A DNA stretch of 64,000 nucleotides from JAVJUS01 sp040220455 (GTDB lineage Bacteria; Pseudomonadota; Alphaproteobacteria; DSM-16000; Inquilinaceae): positions 75,909-139,908 of the forward strand of contig JAVJUS010000075.1 of the NCBI GenBank assembly GCA_040220455.1, given 5' to 3'. Position 1 is the stretch's first letter, and every line of letters begins with the position of its first letter. A program made the translations under genes and the position numbers. The notes below the pieces were generated by a model that worked only from the letters and a program-made list of their open reading frames with translations, was not told where the DNA came from and searched no databases. Of the stretch, positions 25,364 to 32,183 are shown piece by piece.

Positions 25364-25398
25364 CCCCTCTATTGCGCAATTCAGTTTCGATAGAGGGG
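25364..25398 (+). promoter_or_regulatory. Hairpin that would cover the ribosome binding site of the following lipoprotein gene
   Basis: A nine-base perfect inverted repeat, CCCCTCTAT (25364-25372) and ATAGAGGGG (25390-25398), encloses a 17-base loop. The right arm contains AGAGGGG, the ribosome binding site for the GTG at 25405. If it folds in the mRNA it would hide that site and could act as a translational switch. Confidence 0.5.
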
Positions 25399-25404
25399 GC
25401 TGTC

Positions 25405-26007
25405 GTGAACGCAGTGACAGGAAATAGGGCAACGCTGTTCCGTCTCGCGGCCGGTGCCTCCGGCCTCGCGCTTCTCCTCGCGGGTTGCGAACTCGCGGGG
25501 ATCGTCGCGGAGGCCGAGCCGTCCTTCGTCTCCGTCGGGGGCCCGACCGGCGCCGTGAACGATCTGGACTACAAGGCGACGACAGCGGTCGCCAACCTCA
25601 CGGTGTTCCCCGACGCGGACATCGTCCTGCGCCGCGCCTTCTCCGAGGCCGCGGTCGCCTCGCCCTCGGCGCCGCAGCTTCCGGTCGATTGCACCGTCGA
25701 CGGCACGGTCGCGACCTGCGAGGCGGTGTTCCCGACGGCCTTCGACGCCAACCAGCCCGTCTTCGATGTCGACACGACGGTCTTCTATCAGTGGGTCATC
25801 GCCTATGGCGAGGCGGGCGGGCAGGTCGCCAGCGACGTTCGGTCCTTCACCATCGAGGCGGCGCGATCCTGCGCTTTCGACGATGTCGGGCCCGACCTCG
25901 GCGCCGGCGACTGCTCGGCCGAGCGGGTCTGCTCCAGCGTGACGGTGCAGCTCCTGGGAACGCCAGGCCTGGAGACCGTGCCGCGCTGCCACGTCCCGGC
26001 GCCGTGA
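25405..26007 (+). CDS. Putative lipoprotein of unknown function
   Basis: A 200-residue exported protein starting at GTG 25405, preceded by AGAGGGGG. The N-terminus has a hydrophobic run ending in a lipobox (LLLAGC, Cys about residue 28), so it is probably a lipidated envelope protein. Asp in none of the first positions after the Cys (it reads CELAG) is compatible with outer-membrane sorting. The mature part is rich in Val, Ala and Asp with two likely disulfide pairs (CTVDGTVATC and four cysteines near the C-terminus). I recognise no domain. It is a single gene between hyuB and a convergent small membrane protein. Confidence 0.7.
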   Translation: MNAVTGNRATLFRLAAGASGLALLLAGCELAGIVAEAEPSFVSVGGPTGAVNDLDYKATTAVANLTVFPDADIVLRRAFSEAAVASPSAPQLPVDCTVDGTVATCEAVFPTAFDANQPVFDVDTTVFYQWVIAYGEAGGQVASDVRSFTIEAARSCAFDDVGPDLGAGDCSAERVCSSVTVQLLGTPGLETVPRCHVPAP

Positions 26008-26044
26008 GCGGGTAGCCGCGCCGGTCCCCGGCAATCCCGGCGTG

Positions 26045-26071
26045 AGCGGCCGGATATCGTCCCGGGCCGCT
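26045..26071. terminator. Possible bidirectional terminator between convergent genes
   Basis: AGCGGCC (26045-26051) and GGCCGCT (26065-26071) form a 7-bp stem with a 13-base loop exactly between the ends of two convergent genes. There is no T-run, so it is at best a weak intrinsic terminator. Confidence 0.4.
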
Positions 26072-26350
26072 TCAGCCGGGGGTGGCGTCGCTCCCGCGAC
26101 CGCCCATCTCCTCACCGAGCGCGATCGGCCAGGCATGGATGGCGAGCTTGACGCAGGCCGCGAAGAGGGCGAGCGCGGCGATCGCGTCGGCCGTCCCCCA
26201 GACGGCCACCGGCATGTCGAGCAGGGCGAGGGCACTGGTCGTCACGCCGAGGACGAGGACGCCCATGGTCGAGAAGACAAGCAGCGCCAGCGCGCCGATG
26301 GTCGCCGCGGCGCGCAGGCGGGCTCCGCTGGTCGCGATCGAGCGGATCAT
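26072..26350 (-). CDS. Small two-helix membrane protein
   Basis: A 92-residue protein with two hydrophobic segments (about residues 13-38, AAATIGALALLVFSTMG, and about 48-70, ADAIAALALFAACVKLAIHAW). I chose the ATG at 26350 because a strong AGGAGG lies ten bases upstream; a longer in-frame version starting at 26641 is mostly low-complexity Arg/Pro sequence. The family is unknown. It is divergent from the DUF805 gene. Confidence 0.6.
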   Translation of the reverse strand: MIRSIATSGARLRAAATIGALALLVFSTMGVLVLGVTTSALALLDMPVAVWGTADAIAALALFAACVKLAIHAWPIALGEEMGGRGSDATPG

Positions 26351-26708
26351 GTCGTCGTTGCCTCCTAAGGCGCGGCCCGGCGGCCGTCGCCTGTCGCGCC
26401 GGATCGCCGCCGGCACACGGCACGTGAGCATCGGGACGGGGCGATGGAGGTCGCGCGGCGGCGAGGGTCGCCTCACACGCTCGGTATGCCCCGGGGCGGC
26501 CACCATGACGGGCGGTTCGGCCCCGTCGATCTCATGCGCCCGTCCGCGCCGGCCATCAAGAGGCATGAGCGCGACCGCTTTGGTCGCGGACCGATCCGGT
26601 TCATTCGCCCCAGGGGCCGGATTCGGCCCGCCGCGCGGCATGGCGGGCGCGAACCGGCCATGATATGACGGTGGCGCATGGCCGACCGGCGCCGGGAGGG
26701 GGAGAGCG
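26351..26708. other. 358-base divergent intergenic region without a convincing gene
   Basis: This separates the small membrane protein (minus) from the DUF805 gene (plus). Short ORFs here are Arg/Pro-rich and look like GC-driven shadows. One clean hairpin is visible: CGCGACC (26570-26576), a 5-base loop, then GGTCGCG (26582-26588). I see no good sigma-70 promoter, although both flanking genes must start transcription from here. Confidence 0.5.
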
Positions 26709-27056
26709 ATGGGCGGTATCGACCTGAACTACATGTTCACCACGGCCGACGGGCGGATCGGGCGCCTGACGTGGTGGCTGGGCGTGGCGATTCTGTACCT
26801 CGCCGGGCTGATCCTCTACGCGCTGTTCGGCGGCGGCGGGATCGTGCCCTTCGTGCTCAACATCCTGCTGCTGGTCGCCGGCCTCATGCTGCACATCAAG
26901 CGCTTCCACGACCGGGGCAAGTCCGGATGGTGGGTGCTGATCCTGTTCGTGCCGGTGATCGGCGTGATCTGGGCGATCGTCGATCTCGGCATCCTGCAGG
27001 GCGACGGCGGCCCCAACCGCTTCGGCGAATTGCCGCCGGAGCGGCGGACGGCCTGA
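26709..27056 (+). CDS. DUF805 family membrane protein
   Basis: A 115-residue inner-membrane protein with the family landmarks GRIGRLTWWLGV near the N-terminus and the signature IKRFHDRGKSGWW between predicted helices, ending in the typical GPNRFGE tail. About three transmembrane helices are expected. A purine-rich GGGAGGGGGAGAG precedes the ATG. The function of DUF805 proteins is unknown. The next small membrane protein follows 39 bases later and is probably co-transcribed. Confidence 0.9.
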   Translation: MGGIDLNYMFTTADGRIGRLTWWLGVAILYLAGLILYALFGGGGIVPFVLNILLLVAGLMLHIKRFHDRGKSGWWVLILFVPVIGVIWAIVDLGILQGDGGPNRFGELPPERRTA

Positions 27057-27095
27057 GACGCGAAAGCCGGTCGGCGGAGGACAGGAGGACACGCC

Positions 27096-27278
27096 ATGCC
27101 GCTCTGGCAGAAACTGCTGATCACGCTGGCCGGGATGCTGCTTGCCGGGCTGATCGCCGGCCTGATCTGGGATGCGCTGTTCGGCGCCCCGCTGCCGAGC
27201 TATTTGGGTGGCCTCGTCGGCGGGCTGGTCGCGATCCCGCTGTGGAGCTTCCTGGGGCGGGTGAGGCCGAAGGGGTAG
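27096..27278 (+). CDS. Small Gly/Leu-rich membrane protein
   Basis: A 60-residue protein made of two hydrophobic, glycine-rich segments (LITLAGMLLAGLIAGLIWDA and GGLVGGLVAIPLWSFLG). A clear AGGAGG sits before its ATG, which supports it as a real gene despite its size. No family is recognised. It lies 39 bases after the DUF805 gene and probably shares its transcript. Confidence 0.6.
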   Translation: MPLWQKLLITLAGMLLAGLIAGLIWDALFGAPLPSYLGGLVGGLVAIPLWSFLGRVRPKG

Positions 27279-27402
27279 GGGCGTCGCCGGCGCAAGGCCG
27301 GAACCCGGAACCGATCCCCGGGCGAGGACCCGCGCGAGCAGGACCCGCGTGGCCTGGCCGATATGCGGGCAGACGGTTTGGCGAACAATCATAATGAAAA
27401 TC

Positions 27403-27479
27403 TGGTCGGAGTGGCAGGATTCGAACCTGCGGCCCCTGCCTCCCGAAGACAGTGCTCTACCAGGCTGAGCTACACTCCG
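27403..27479 (-). tRNA. tRNA-Pro (anticodon CGG)
   Basis: A 77-base cloverleaf on the minus strand. The acceptor arms are CGGAGTG / CACTCCG with discriminator A, and the CCA end is encoded. The anticodon stem CTGTC / GGCAG encloses the loop TTCGGGA, giving anticodon CGG, which reads CCG. The T-arm contains GGTTCGAATCC. C1-G72 at the acceptor end is a proline tRNA identity feature. Confidence 0.96.
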
Positions 27480-27499
27480 ACCGGTGGGAGGCGAGGCGG

Positions 27500-27528
27500 G
27501 TTATAGCGATGGCGGCCGGGCCTCGCAA
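27500..27528 (-). promoter_or_regulatory. Sigma-70-type promoter of the tRNA-Pro gene
   Basis: On the minus strand TTGCGA (-35, 27523-27528) is followed by exactly 17 bases and TATAAC (-10, 27500-27505). Initiation would fall about 14 bases upstream of the mature tRNA 5' end at 27479, a usual leader length. Confidence 0.7.
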
Positions 27529-27612
27529 GGGGCGATGTGGTCGGCGCCAGAGGGAATTTTCGGCGCCTCGGCGGGACCGCGCTTCGCCGGGCCGGTGGCC
27601 TCTCTCGTCGCT

Positions 27613-28713
27613 TCAGTAGTCCCGGTCGACCACGAAGTCCGCCACGTCGACCAGGGCCTGCTTGATCGCGCCGTCGGGGAAGGGGGCCAGCACCTGCTTG
27701 GCCTCCTCGGCATAGGCCCGGGCGCGGGCGATCGTGGCGTCGAGCGCGCGGTGGCGCCCCAGCACCGTCATCGCGTGATCCAGGTCGCCGTCGCGCTGGT
27801 CGCCGTCCTCCAGCGTGCGCGACCAGAACGCGCGCTCTTCCGCGTCGGCGGCGGCGACGGCCAGGACCACGGGCAGCGTGATCTTGCCTTCCTGGAAGTC
27901 GTCGCCGACCGTCTTGCCGAGCCGGGCCTGCACCGCCGAATAGTCGAGCACGTCGTCGACGAGCTGGAAGGCGAGGCCCAGCCGGTTGCCATAGGTCCAC
28001 AAGGCCTCCGCACGGGCGTCCGGCACGCCGGCGACGACGCCGCCGACCTGGGCGGCCGCGGCGAACAGCGCCGCCGTCTTCGCGCCGACGATGCGGAGAT
28101 AGGTGTCCTCCGTCGTCGCGATGTCGTGGCTGGCGGAGAGCTGCAGCACCTCGCCCTCGGCGATGATCGCCGAGGCGTGGGACAGGATGCGCAGGACCTC
28201 CAGCGAGCGCGACTCGACCATCAGTTCGAACGAGCGGGCGAAGAGGAAGTCGCCGACGAGCACGCTCGCCTGGTTGCCGAAGACCTCGTTGGCGGAGGCC
28301 TTGCCGCGGCGCATCTCGCTCTCGTCGACCACGTCGTCGTGCAGCAGCGTCGCGGTGTGGATGAACTCGACCGCCGCGGCGAGCCCGATCGCGTCCTCCC
28401 CCTCGTGGCCGCACAGCCGCGCCGAGGCGAGCGTGAGAACGGGGCGCAGCCGCTTGCCACCGGAGGCGACCAGGTATGTGGCCACCTGCGGGATCAGCGC
28501 GACCGGGCTTTCCATCCGGGCGACGATGGTCCGGTTGACCGCCTCCATGTCCTGGGCGACCAGCGCGGTCAGCCGGTCGAGCGGGGAGGCGTCGCGCGGC
28601 GGGGTGCCGGCGGTTCCGGGCGCGGCGGGTACGGACGCCGCCTCGGCGGCGGAGCCGGCGGCATCGCCGGCGATCGCGGCGGCAGTGGAGCGGGGCCCGG
28701 CGGCGGGGGTCAA
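27613..28713 (-). CDS. ispB: Polyprenyl diphosphate synthase (octaprenyl/decaprenyl type)
   Basis: A 366-residue trans-prenyltransferase that makes the long isoprenoid tail of ubiquinone. It has both Asp-rich motifs: the first in ATLLHDDVVDES followed by MRRGKASAN, and the second in LAFQLVDDVLDY. The substrate-binding SGGKRLRPVL segment is near residue 85. The first 45 residues are an Ala/Pro-rich extension of uncertain reality; the conserved protein starts near PLDRLTALVAQDM, so a downstream start is possible. The gene lies just upstream of tRNA-Pro on the same strand and divergent from the DUF2007 / methyltransferase pair. The chain length it makes cannot be read directly. Confidence 0.9.
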   Translation of the reverse strand: MTPAAGPRSTAAAIAGDAAGSAAEAASVPAAPGTAGTPPRDASPLDRLTALVAQDMEAVNRTIVARMESPVALIPQVATYLVASGGKRLRPVLTLASARLCGHEGEDAIGLAAAVEFIHTATLLHDDVVDESEMRRGKASANEVFGNQASVLVGDFLFARSFELMVESRSLEVLRILSHASAIIAEGEVLQLSASHDIATTEDTYLRIVGAKTAALFAAAAQVGGVVAGVPDARAEALWTYGNRLGLAFQLVDDVLDYSAVQARLGKTVGDDFQEGKITLPVVLAVAAADAEERAFWSRTLEDGDQRDGDLDHAMTVLGRHRALDATIARARAYAEEAKQVLAPFPDGAIKQALVDVADFVVDRDY

Positions 28714-28869
28714 AGGCGAGAAACTCCGGCTCGATTGACGCGAAACTGGACGCAGGCCAGCATAGGGCCGGACGACACGGGGTCAAGCGACCGCCGGCGC
28801 CATCGGCGCACAGGTCGCGGCGCGGCGTGGCTGCGCCTCCTCCTCTTCCCGGGACCGAGCGGAGCGGCC

Positions 28870-29091
28870 ATGAAGGAACTGTTGCGCTCGACCGATGTCG
28901 TCCGGCTCTCCTGGATACGCGCCCTGCTGGCCGATGCCGGCATCGAGAGTGTCGTCCTCGACATGCACACCTCGGTCCTGGAAGGCAGCATCAACGCCAT
29001 TCCCCGCCGGCTCATGGTCGACTCCGACGATCATTCCCGAGCCTGCCGCGTGTTGAGCGAGGCCGGCGAGGACGTCGCCGGGCGGCCGTGA
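28870..29091 (+). CDS. DUF2007 (putative signal-transducing) protein
   Basis: A 73-residue protein matching the short DUF2007 family: MKELLRSTDVVRLSWIRALL at the N-terminus and IPRRLMVDSDDHSRAC near the end. The fold is a small ferredoxin-like domain also found fused to other enzymes. The role is unknown. It is translationally coupled to the following methyltransferase (GTGA overlap), an arrangement typical of alphaproteobacteria. Confidence 0.85.
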   Translation: MKELLRSTDVVRLSWIRALLADAGIESVVLDMHTSVLEGSINAIPRRLMVDSDDHSRACRVLSEAGEDVAGRP

Positions 29092-29858
29092 GCGCGGTGG
29101 TCGCCACCGACGACGCCGACGCGTCGGAAACCCGCCTTCTCGGGGGCCGTGTCACGCTCTTCCAGCCCGCGCGGGGCTACCGCGCCGCCATCGACCCGGT
29201 CCTGCTGGCCGCGGCCGTGCCGGGCGAGGTGCCGGCGCGCGTGCCGGCCCGATGGCTGGAGCTCGGCTGCGGCACCGGCGCGGCGCTCGTCTGCTTCGCC
29301 GCCCGGGTGCCGGCGGTGCCCGTGATCGGCCTGGAGCGCGAGGCGGCGGCGGCCGGCCTCGCCCGGCGGTCCGTCGCGGCCAGCGGGCTCGACGATCGCG
29401 TCACGGTGATCGAGGGCGATCTGGCCGACCCGCCGGCGGCGATCGAACCCGGCGGCTTCGGCGTCGTCTTCGCCAACCCGCCCTTCCTCGAGGCGGGGCG
29501 CGCCACGGCGCCGCCGGATGCCGGCCGGCGGGCGGCGCATGTTGAGGGCGAGGCCGGAGTGGCGGCCTGGGTCGACGCCGCGCACCGGGCGCTGGCGCCG
29601 CGCGGCCGGCTGGTCCTGATTCACCGCGCCGACCGGGTGGACGCGCTCCTCGCGGCCCTCGTGCCGCGCTTCGGCGCGATCGAGATCCTGCCCCTCTGGC
29701 CGCGGCAGGGGCGGGATGCCCGGCGCGTCGTCCTGCGCGCCACCAAGGGCGCGCGCAGCCCGGCCCGCCTCGCGGCGGGCTTGGTGCTCCACGATGCCGC
29801 CGGCCGGTTCACCGCCGAGGCCGAGGCGGTGCTACGCCATGCCGCCCCGCTCGGGTGA
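29088..29858 (+). CDS. tRNA1(Val) adenine-37 N6-methyltransferase-like protein (TrmN6 family)
   Basis: A 256-residue Rossmann-fold, SAM-dependent methyltransferase. The early segment GYRAAIDPVLLAAAV is typical of TrmN6/YfiC relatives. Motif I is LELGCGTGAAL and the catalytic N-P-P-F tetrapeptide is in VVFANPPFLE, as in N6-adenine methyltransferases. It starts at GTG 29088, overlapping the DUF2007 stop. The RNA target in this organism is assumed from family membership, not shown. Confidence 0.82.
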   Translation: MSAVVATDDADASETRLLGGRVTLFQPARGYRAAIDPVLLAAAVPGEVPARVPARWLELGCGTGAALVCFAARVPAVPVIGLEREAAAAGLARRSVAASGLDDRVTVIEGDLADPPAAIEPGGFGVVFANPPFLEAGRATAPPDAGRRAAHVEGEAGVAAWVDAAHRALAPRGRLVLIHRADRVDALLAALVPRFGAIEILPLWPRQGRDARRVVLRATKGARSPARLAAGLVLHDAAGRFTAEAEAVLRHAAPLG

Positions 29859-29902
29859 CCGCGCCCTGGTAACACGCCGCCACAGGGGCCATTTCGCTCA
29901 CA

Positions 29903-30832
29903 ATGACCGTCGACCCGACATCCTCCGATCCGATCCGCGATCCGGATCACACGCCCCGCGGCCTGCGCCGTCGCGGCTTGTTCCACCGGCTGCGCCATCC
30001 GCCGCCGATCGTGCCCGTGGTGCGTCTCTACGGCGCGATCGGCCGCGCCGGGCCGCTGCGCGGCGGCTTGGCGCTCTCCGGCCTGGCGCCGGTGCTGGAG
30101 CGGGCCTTCGCTGTCAAGCGCGCGCCGGCGGTGGCGCTGGCGATCAATTCGCCGGGCGGCTCGCCGGTTCAGTCGGCCCTGATCGCCGCGCGCATCCGGG
30201 AGTTGGCCCAGGAGAAGGACAAGCGCGTCTTCGCCTTCGTCGAGGACGTGGCGGCCAGCGGCGGCTATTGGCTGGCCGCCGCGGCCGACGAGATCTACGT
30301 CGACGCCGCCTCGATCGTCGGCTCGATCGGCGTCGTCTCGGCGGGCTTCGGCTTCCATGAGGCGATCGCGCGCTACGGTATCGAGCGGCGCGTCCACACC
30401 GCCGGCGAGCGCAAGGCGATCCTCGATCCCTTCCGGCCGGAGCGGGAGGAGGACCTGGCGCTGCTGCGCGAGATCCAGGCCTCCGTTCACGAGCTGTTCA
30501 AGGCCCATGTCCGCGCCCGACGCGGAGCGAAACTGGCGGGCGAGGAGGACGAGCTCTTCTCCGGCGCCTTCTGGACCGGCGAGCGGGGCGTGGCCCTGGG
30601 CCTCGCCGACGGTCTCGGTCATCTGCGACCGATCCTGCGCGAGCGCTACGGCGCCCGGGTCCGCGCGCGGGTCGTCGGGGCCGAGCGCGGCTGGCTGCGC
30701 CGGCGCCTGCGCATGGACGGGCCGGCATGGCCGCCGGCCGGCGCGGAACTCGACGCCTGGGCCGAGGCGGCGGCGGGCGGCGCGCTGGGCGCGCTGGAGG
30801 AGCGCGCGCTGTGGCAACGTGTCGGCCTGTGA
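29903..30832 (+). CDS. S49 family serine peptidase (SohB/SppA-like)
   Basis: A 309-residue short-form signal peptide peptidase. The catalytic nucleophile is Ser119 in VAASGGYWLA and the general base is Lys171 in GERKAILDPF, the Ser/Lys dyad of the family. INSPGGSPVQ forms the oxyanion strand, and the segment SIVGSIGVVSAGFGF is typical. No clear N-terminal membrane anchor is seen: the N-terminus is hydrophilic and Arg/Pro-rich, unlike SppA, so it may be cytoplasmic or peripherally bound. It probably degrades cleaved signal peptides or membrane protein fragments. Confidence 0.9.
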   Translation: MTVDPTSSDPIRDPDHTPRGLRRRGLFHRLRHPPPIVPVVRLYGAIGRAGPLRGGLALSGLAPVLERAFAVKRAPAVALAINSPGGSPVQSALIAARIRELAQEKDKRVFAFVEDVAASGGYWLAAAADEIYVDAASIVGSIGVVSAGFGFHEAIARYGIERRVHTAGERKAILDPFRPEREEDLALLREIQASVHELFKAHVRARRGAKLAGEEDELFSGAFWTGERGVALGLADGLGHLRPILRERYGARVRARVVGAERGWLRRRLRMDGPAWPPAGAELDAWAEAAAGGALGALEERALWQRVGL

Positions 30833-30881
30833 CCGCCCCGCGCGGCTTGACCCCGCGCGGGCGGACCCGTAGACAGCCGAC

Positions 30882-31145
30882 ATGCTGCTGAAGCTCCTGC
30901 TCACCATCGGGGTCGTCATCGCCGTGCTCTACGGCGCGCGGCTCTTCACCTCGACGACGCGCGAGGGCAAGGACGGCGGCTCCGGCGGCCGCGTCAAGGG
31001 CGGCGACGCGGCCAAGGGCGGCAAGGTGGATCGCGCGCGCGACGGCGCGGAAGACCTGAAGGCCTGCCCCGTCTGCGGCGCGTACACCACCGGCGACGCC
31101 AAGGGCGCCTGCGAGCGCGAGGACTGTCCCTACCGGGCGTCCTGA
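30882..31145 (+). CDS. Small membrane-anchored zinc-ribbon-like protein
   Basis: An 87-residue protein. One N-terminal transmembrane helix (LLKLLLTIGVVIAVLYGARL), a Gly/Lys-rich flexible linker, then four cysteines spaced as a zinc ribbon: C-P-V-C, followed about 16 residues later by C-E-R-E-D-C-P. Similar small proteins are common beside glyQ in alphaproteobacteria as I recall, but have no known function. Confidence 0.72.
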   Translation: MLLKLLLTIGVVIAVLYGARLFTSTTREGKDGGSGGRVKGGDAAKGGKVDRARDGAEDLKACPVCGAYTTGDAKGACEREDCPYRAS

Positions 31146-31264
31146 GGCCCTCTCGAGGCACTCCGAACGCGGCCGCGGCCCGGCGCGGGCGGCCCTTGAA
31201 CGCCCGGGGGTCGCGCTATATGGTCCCGCGTCATCGCGAGGCCCGGTCCAGAGACAGCAACCCC

Positions 31265-32170
31265 ATGGCGCCCGAATCGCCGATCGCGTCCGCGCAAGTG
31301 GCCGCGCCCCCCCGATCGTTCCAGGACGTCATCCTGCGCCTCCAGGACTACTGGTCGCGTCAGGGCTGCGTGATCCTGCAGCCCTTCGACATGGAGGTCG
31401 GGGCGGGAACCTTCCATCCGGCGACGACCCTGCGCTCGCTCGGCCCCGAGCGGCACTGGAACTGCGCCTATGTCCAGCCCTCGCGCCGGCCGACCGACGG
31501 CCGCTACGGCGAGAATCCGAACCGTCTCCAGCACTACTACCAGTTCCAGGTGCTGATGAAGCCGGCGCCGGCCGATGCCCAGGACCTGTACCTGGGCAGC
31601 CTGTACGCGCTGGGCATCGACCCGGCCTACCACGACATCCGCTTCGTTGAGGACGACTGGGAGAGCCCGACCCTCGGCGCCTGGGGGCTGGGCTGGGAGG
31701 TCTGGTGCGACGGCATGGAGGTCACGCAGTACACGTACTTCCAGCAGGTCGGCGGGATCGAGTGCCATCCCGTTCCGGTCGAGCTGACCTACGGGATCGA
31801 GCGGCTGGCGATGTACGTGCTGGGGGTCGAGAACGTGTACGACCTGCCGTTCAACGACCCGGGCGGCCGTGCGGCCGTGACGTATCGCGACGTCTTCCTG
31901 CGGGCCGAGCGGGAGTACTCGGCCTTCAATTTCGAGCACGCGGACACGGCCCTGCTGCTGCGCCACTTCCAGGACGCGGAGGTCGAGTGCGAAGCGCTGA
32001 TCGGCCAGCGGCTGGCGCTGCCGGCCTACGACCAGTGCATCAAGGCGTCCCACCTGTTCAACCTGCTCGACGCCCGCGGCGTGATCAGCGTCGTGGAGAG
32101 GGCGAGCTATATCGGCCGGGTGCGCGCGCTCGCCCGGCGCTGTTGCGAGATGTGGCTGGAGGCGGCCTGA
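31265..32170 (+). CDS. glyQ: Glycine--tRNA ligase alpha subunit
   Basis: A 301-residue catalytic subunit of the heterotetrameric bacterial-type glycyl-tRNA synthetase. Landmarks are QDVILRLQDYWSRQGCVILQ, EVGAGTFHPAT, VQPSRRPTDGRYGENPNR and GWEVWCDGMEVTQYTYFQQ. The start at ATG 31265 fits the family; an upstream in-frame start adds a basic leader. The beta subunit gene follows after 13 bases. Confidence 0.97.
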   Translation: MAPESPIASAQVAAPPRSFQDVILRLQDYWSRQGCVILQPFDMEVGAGTFHPATTLRSLGPERHWNCAYVQPSRRPTDGRYGENPNRLQHYYQFQVLMKPAPADAQDLYLGSLYALGIDPAYHDIRFVEDDWESPTLGAWGLGWEVWCDGMEVTQYTYFQQVGGIECHPVPVELTYGIERLAMYVLGVENVYDLPFNDPGGRAAVTYRDVFLRAEREYSAFNFEHADTALLLRHFQDAEVECEALIGQRLALPAYDQCIKASHLFNLLDARGVISVVERASYIGRVRALARRCCEMWLEAA

Positions 32171-32183
32171 GGCCGCGACCCCG

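Noticed and set aside
26444..26668. 74-residue ORF in the 26351-26708 gap
   Set aside because: Arg/Pro/Gly-rich, no ribosome binding site and no hydrophobic or conserved segment.
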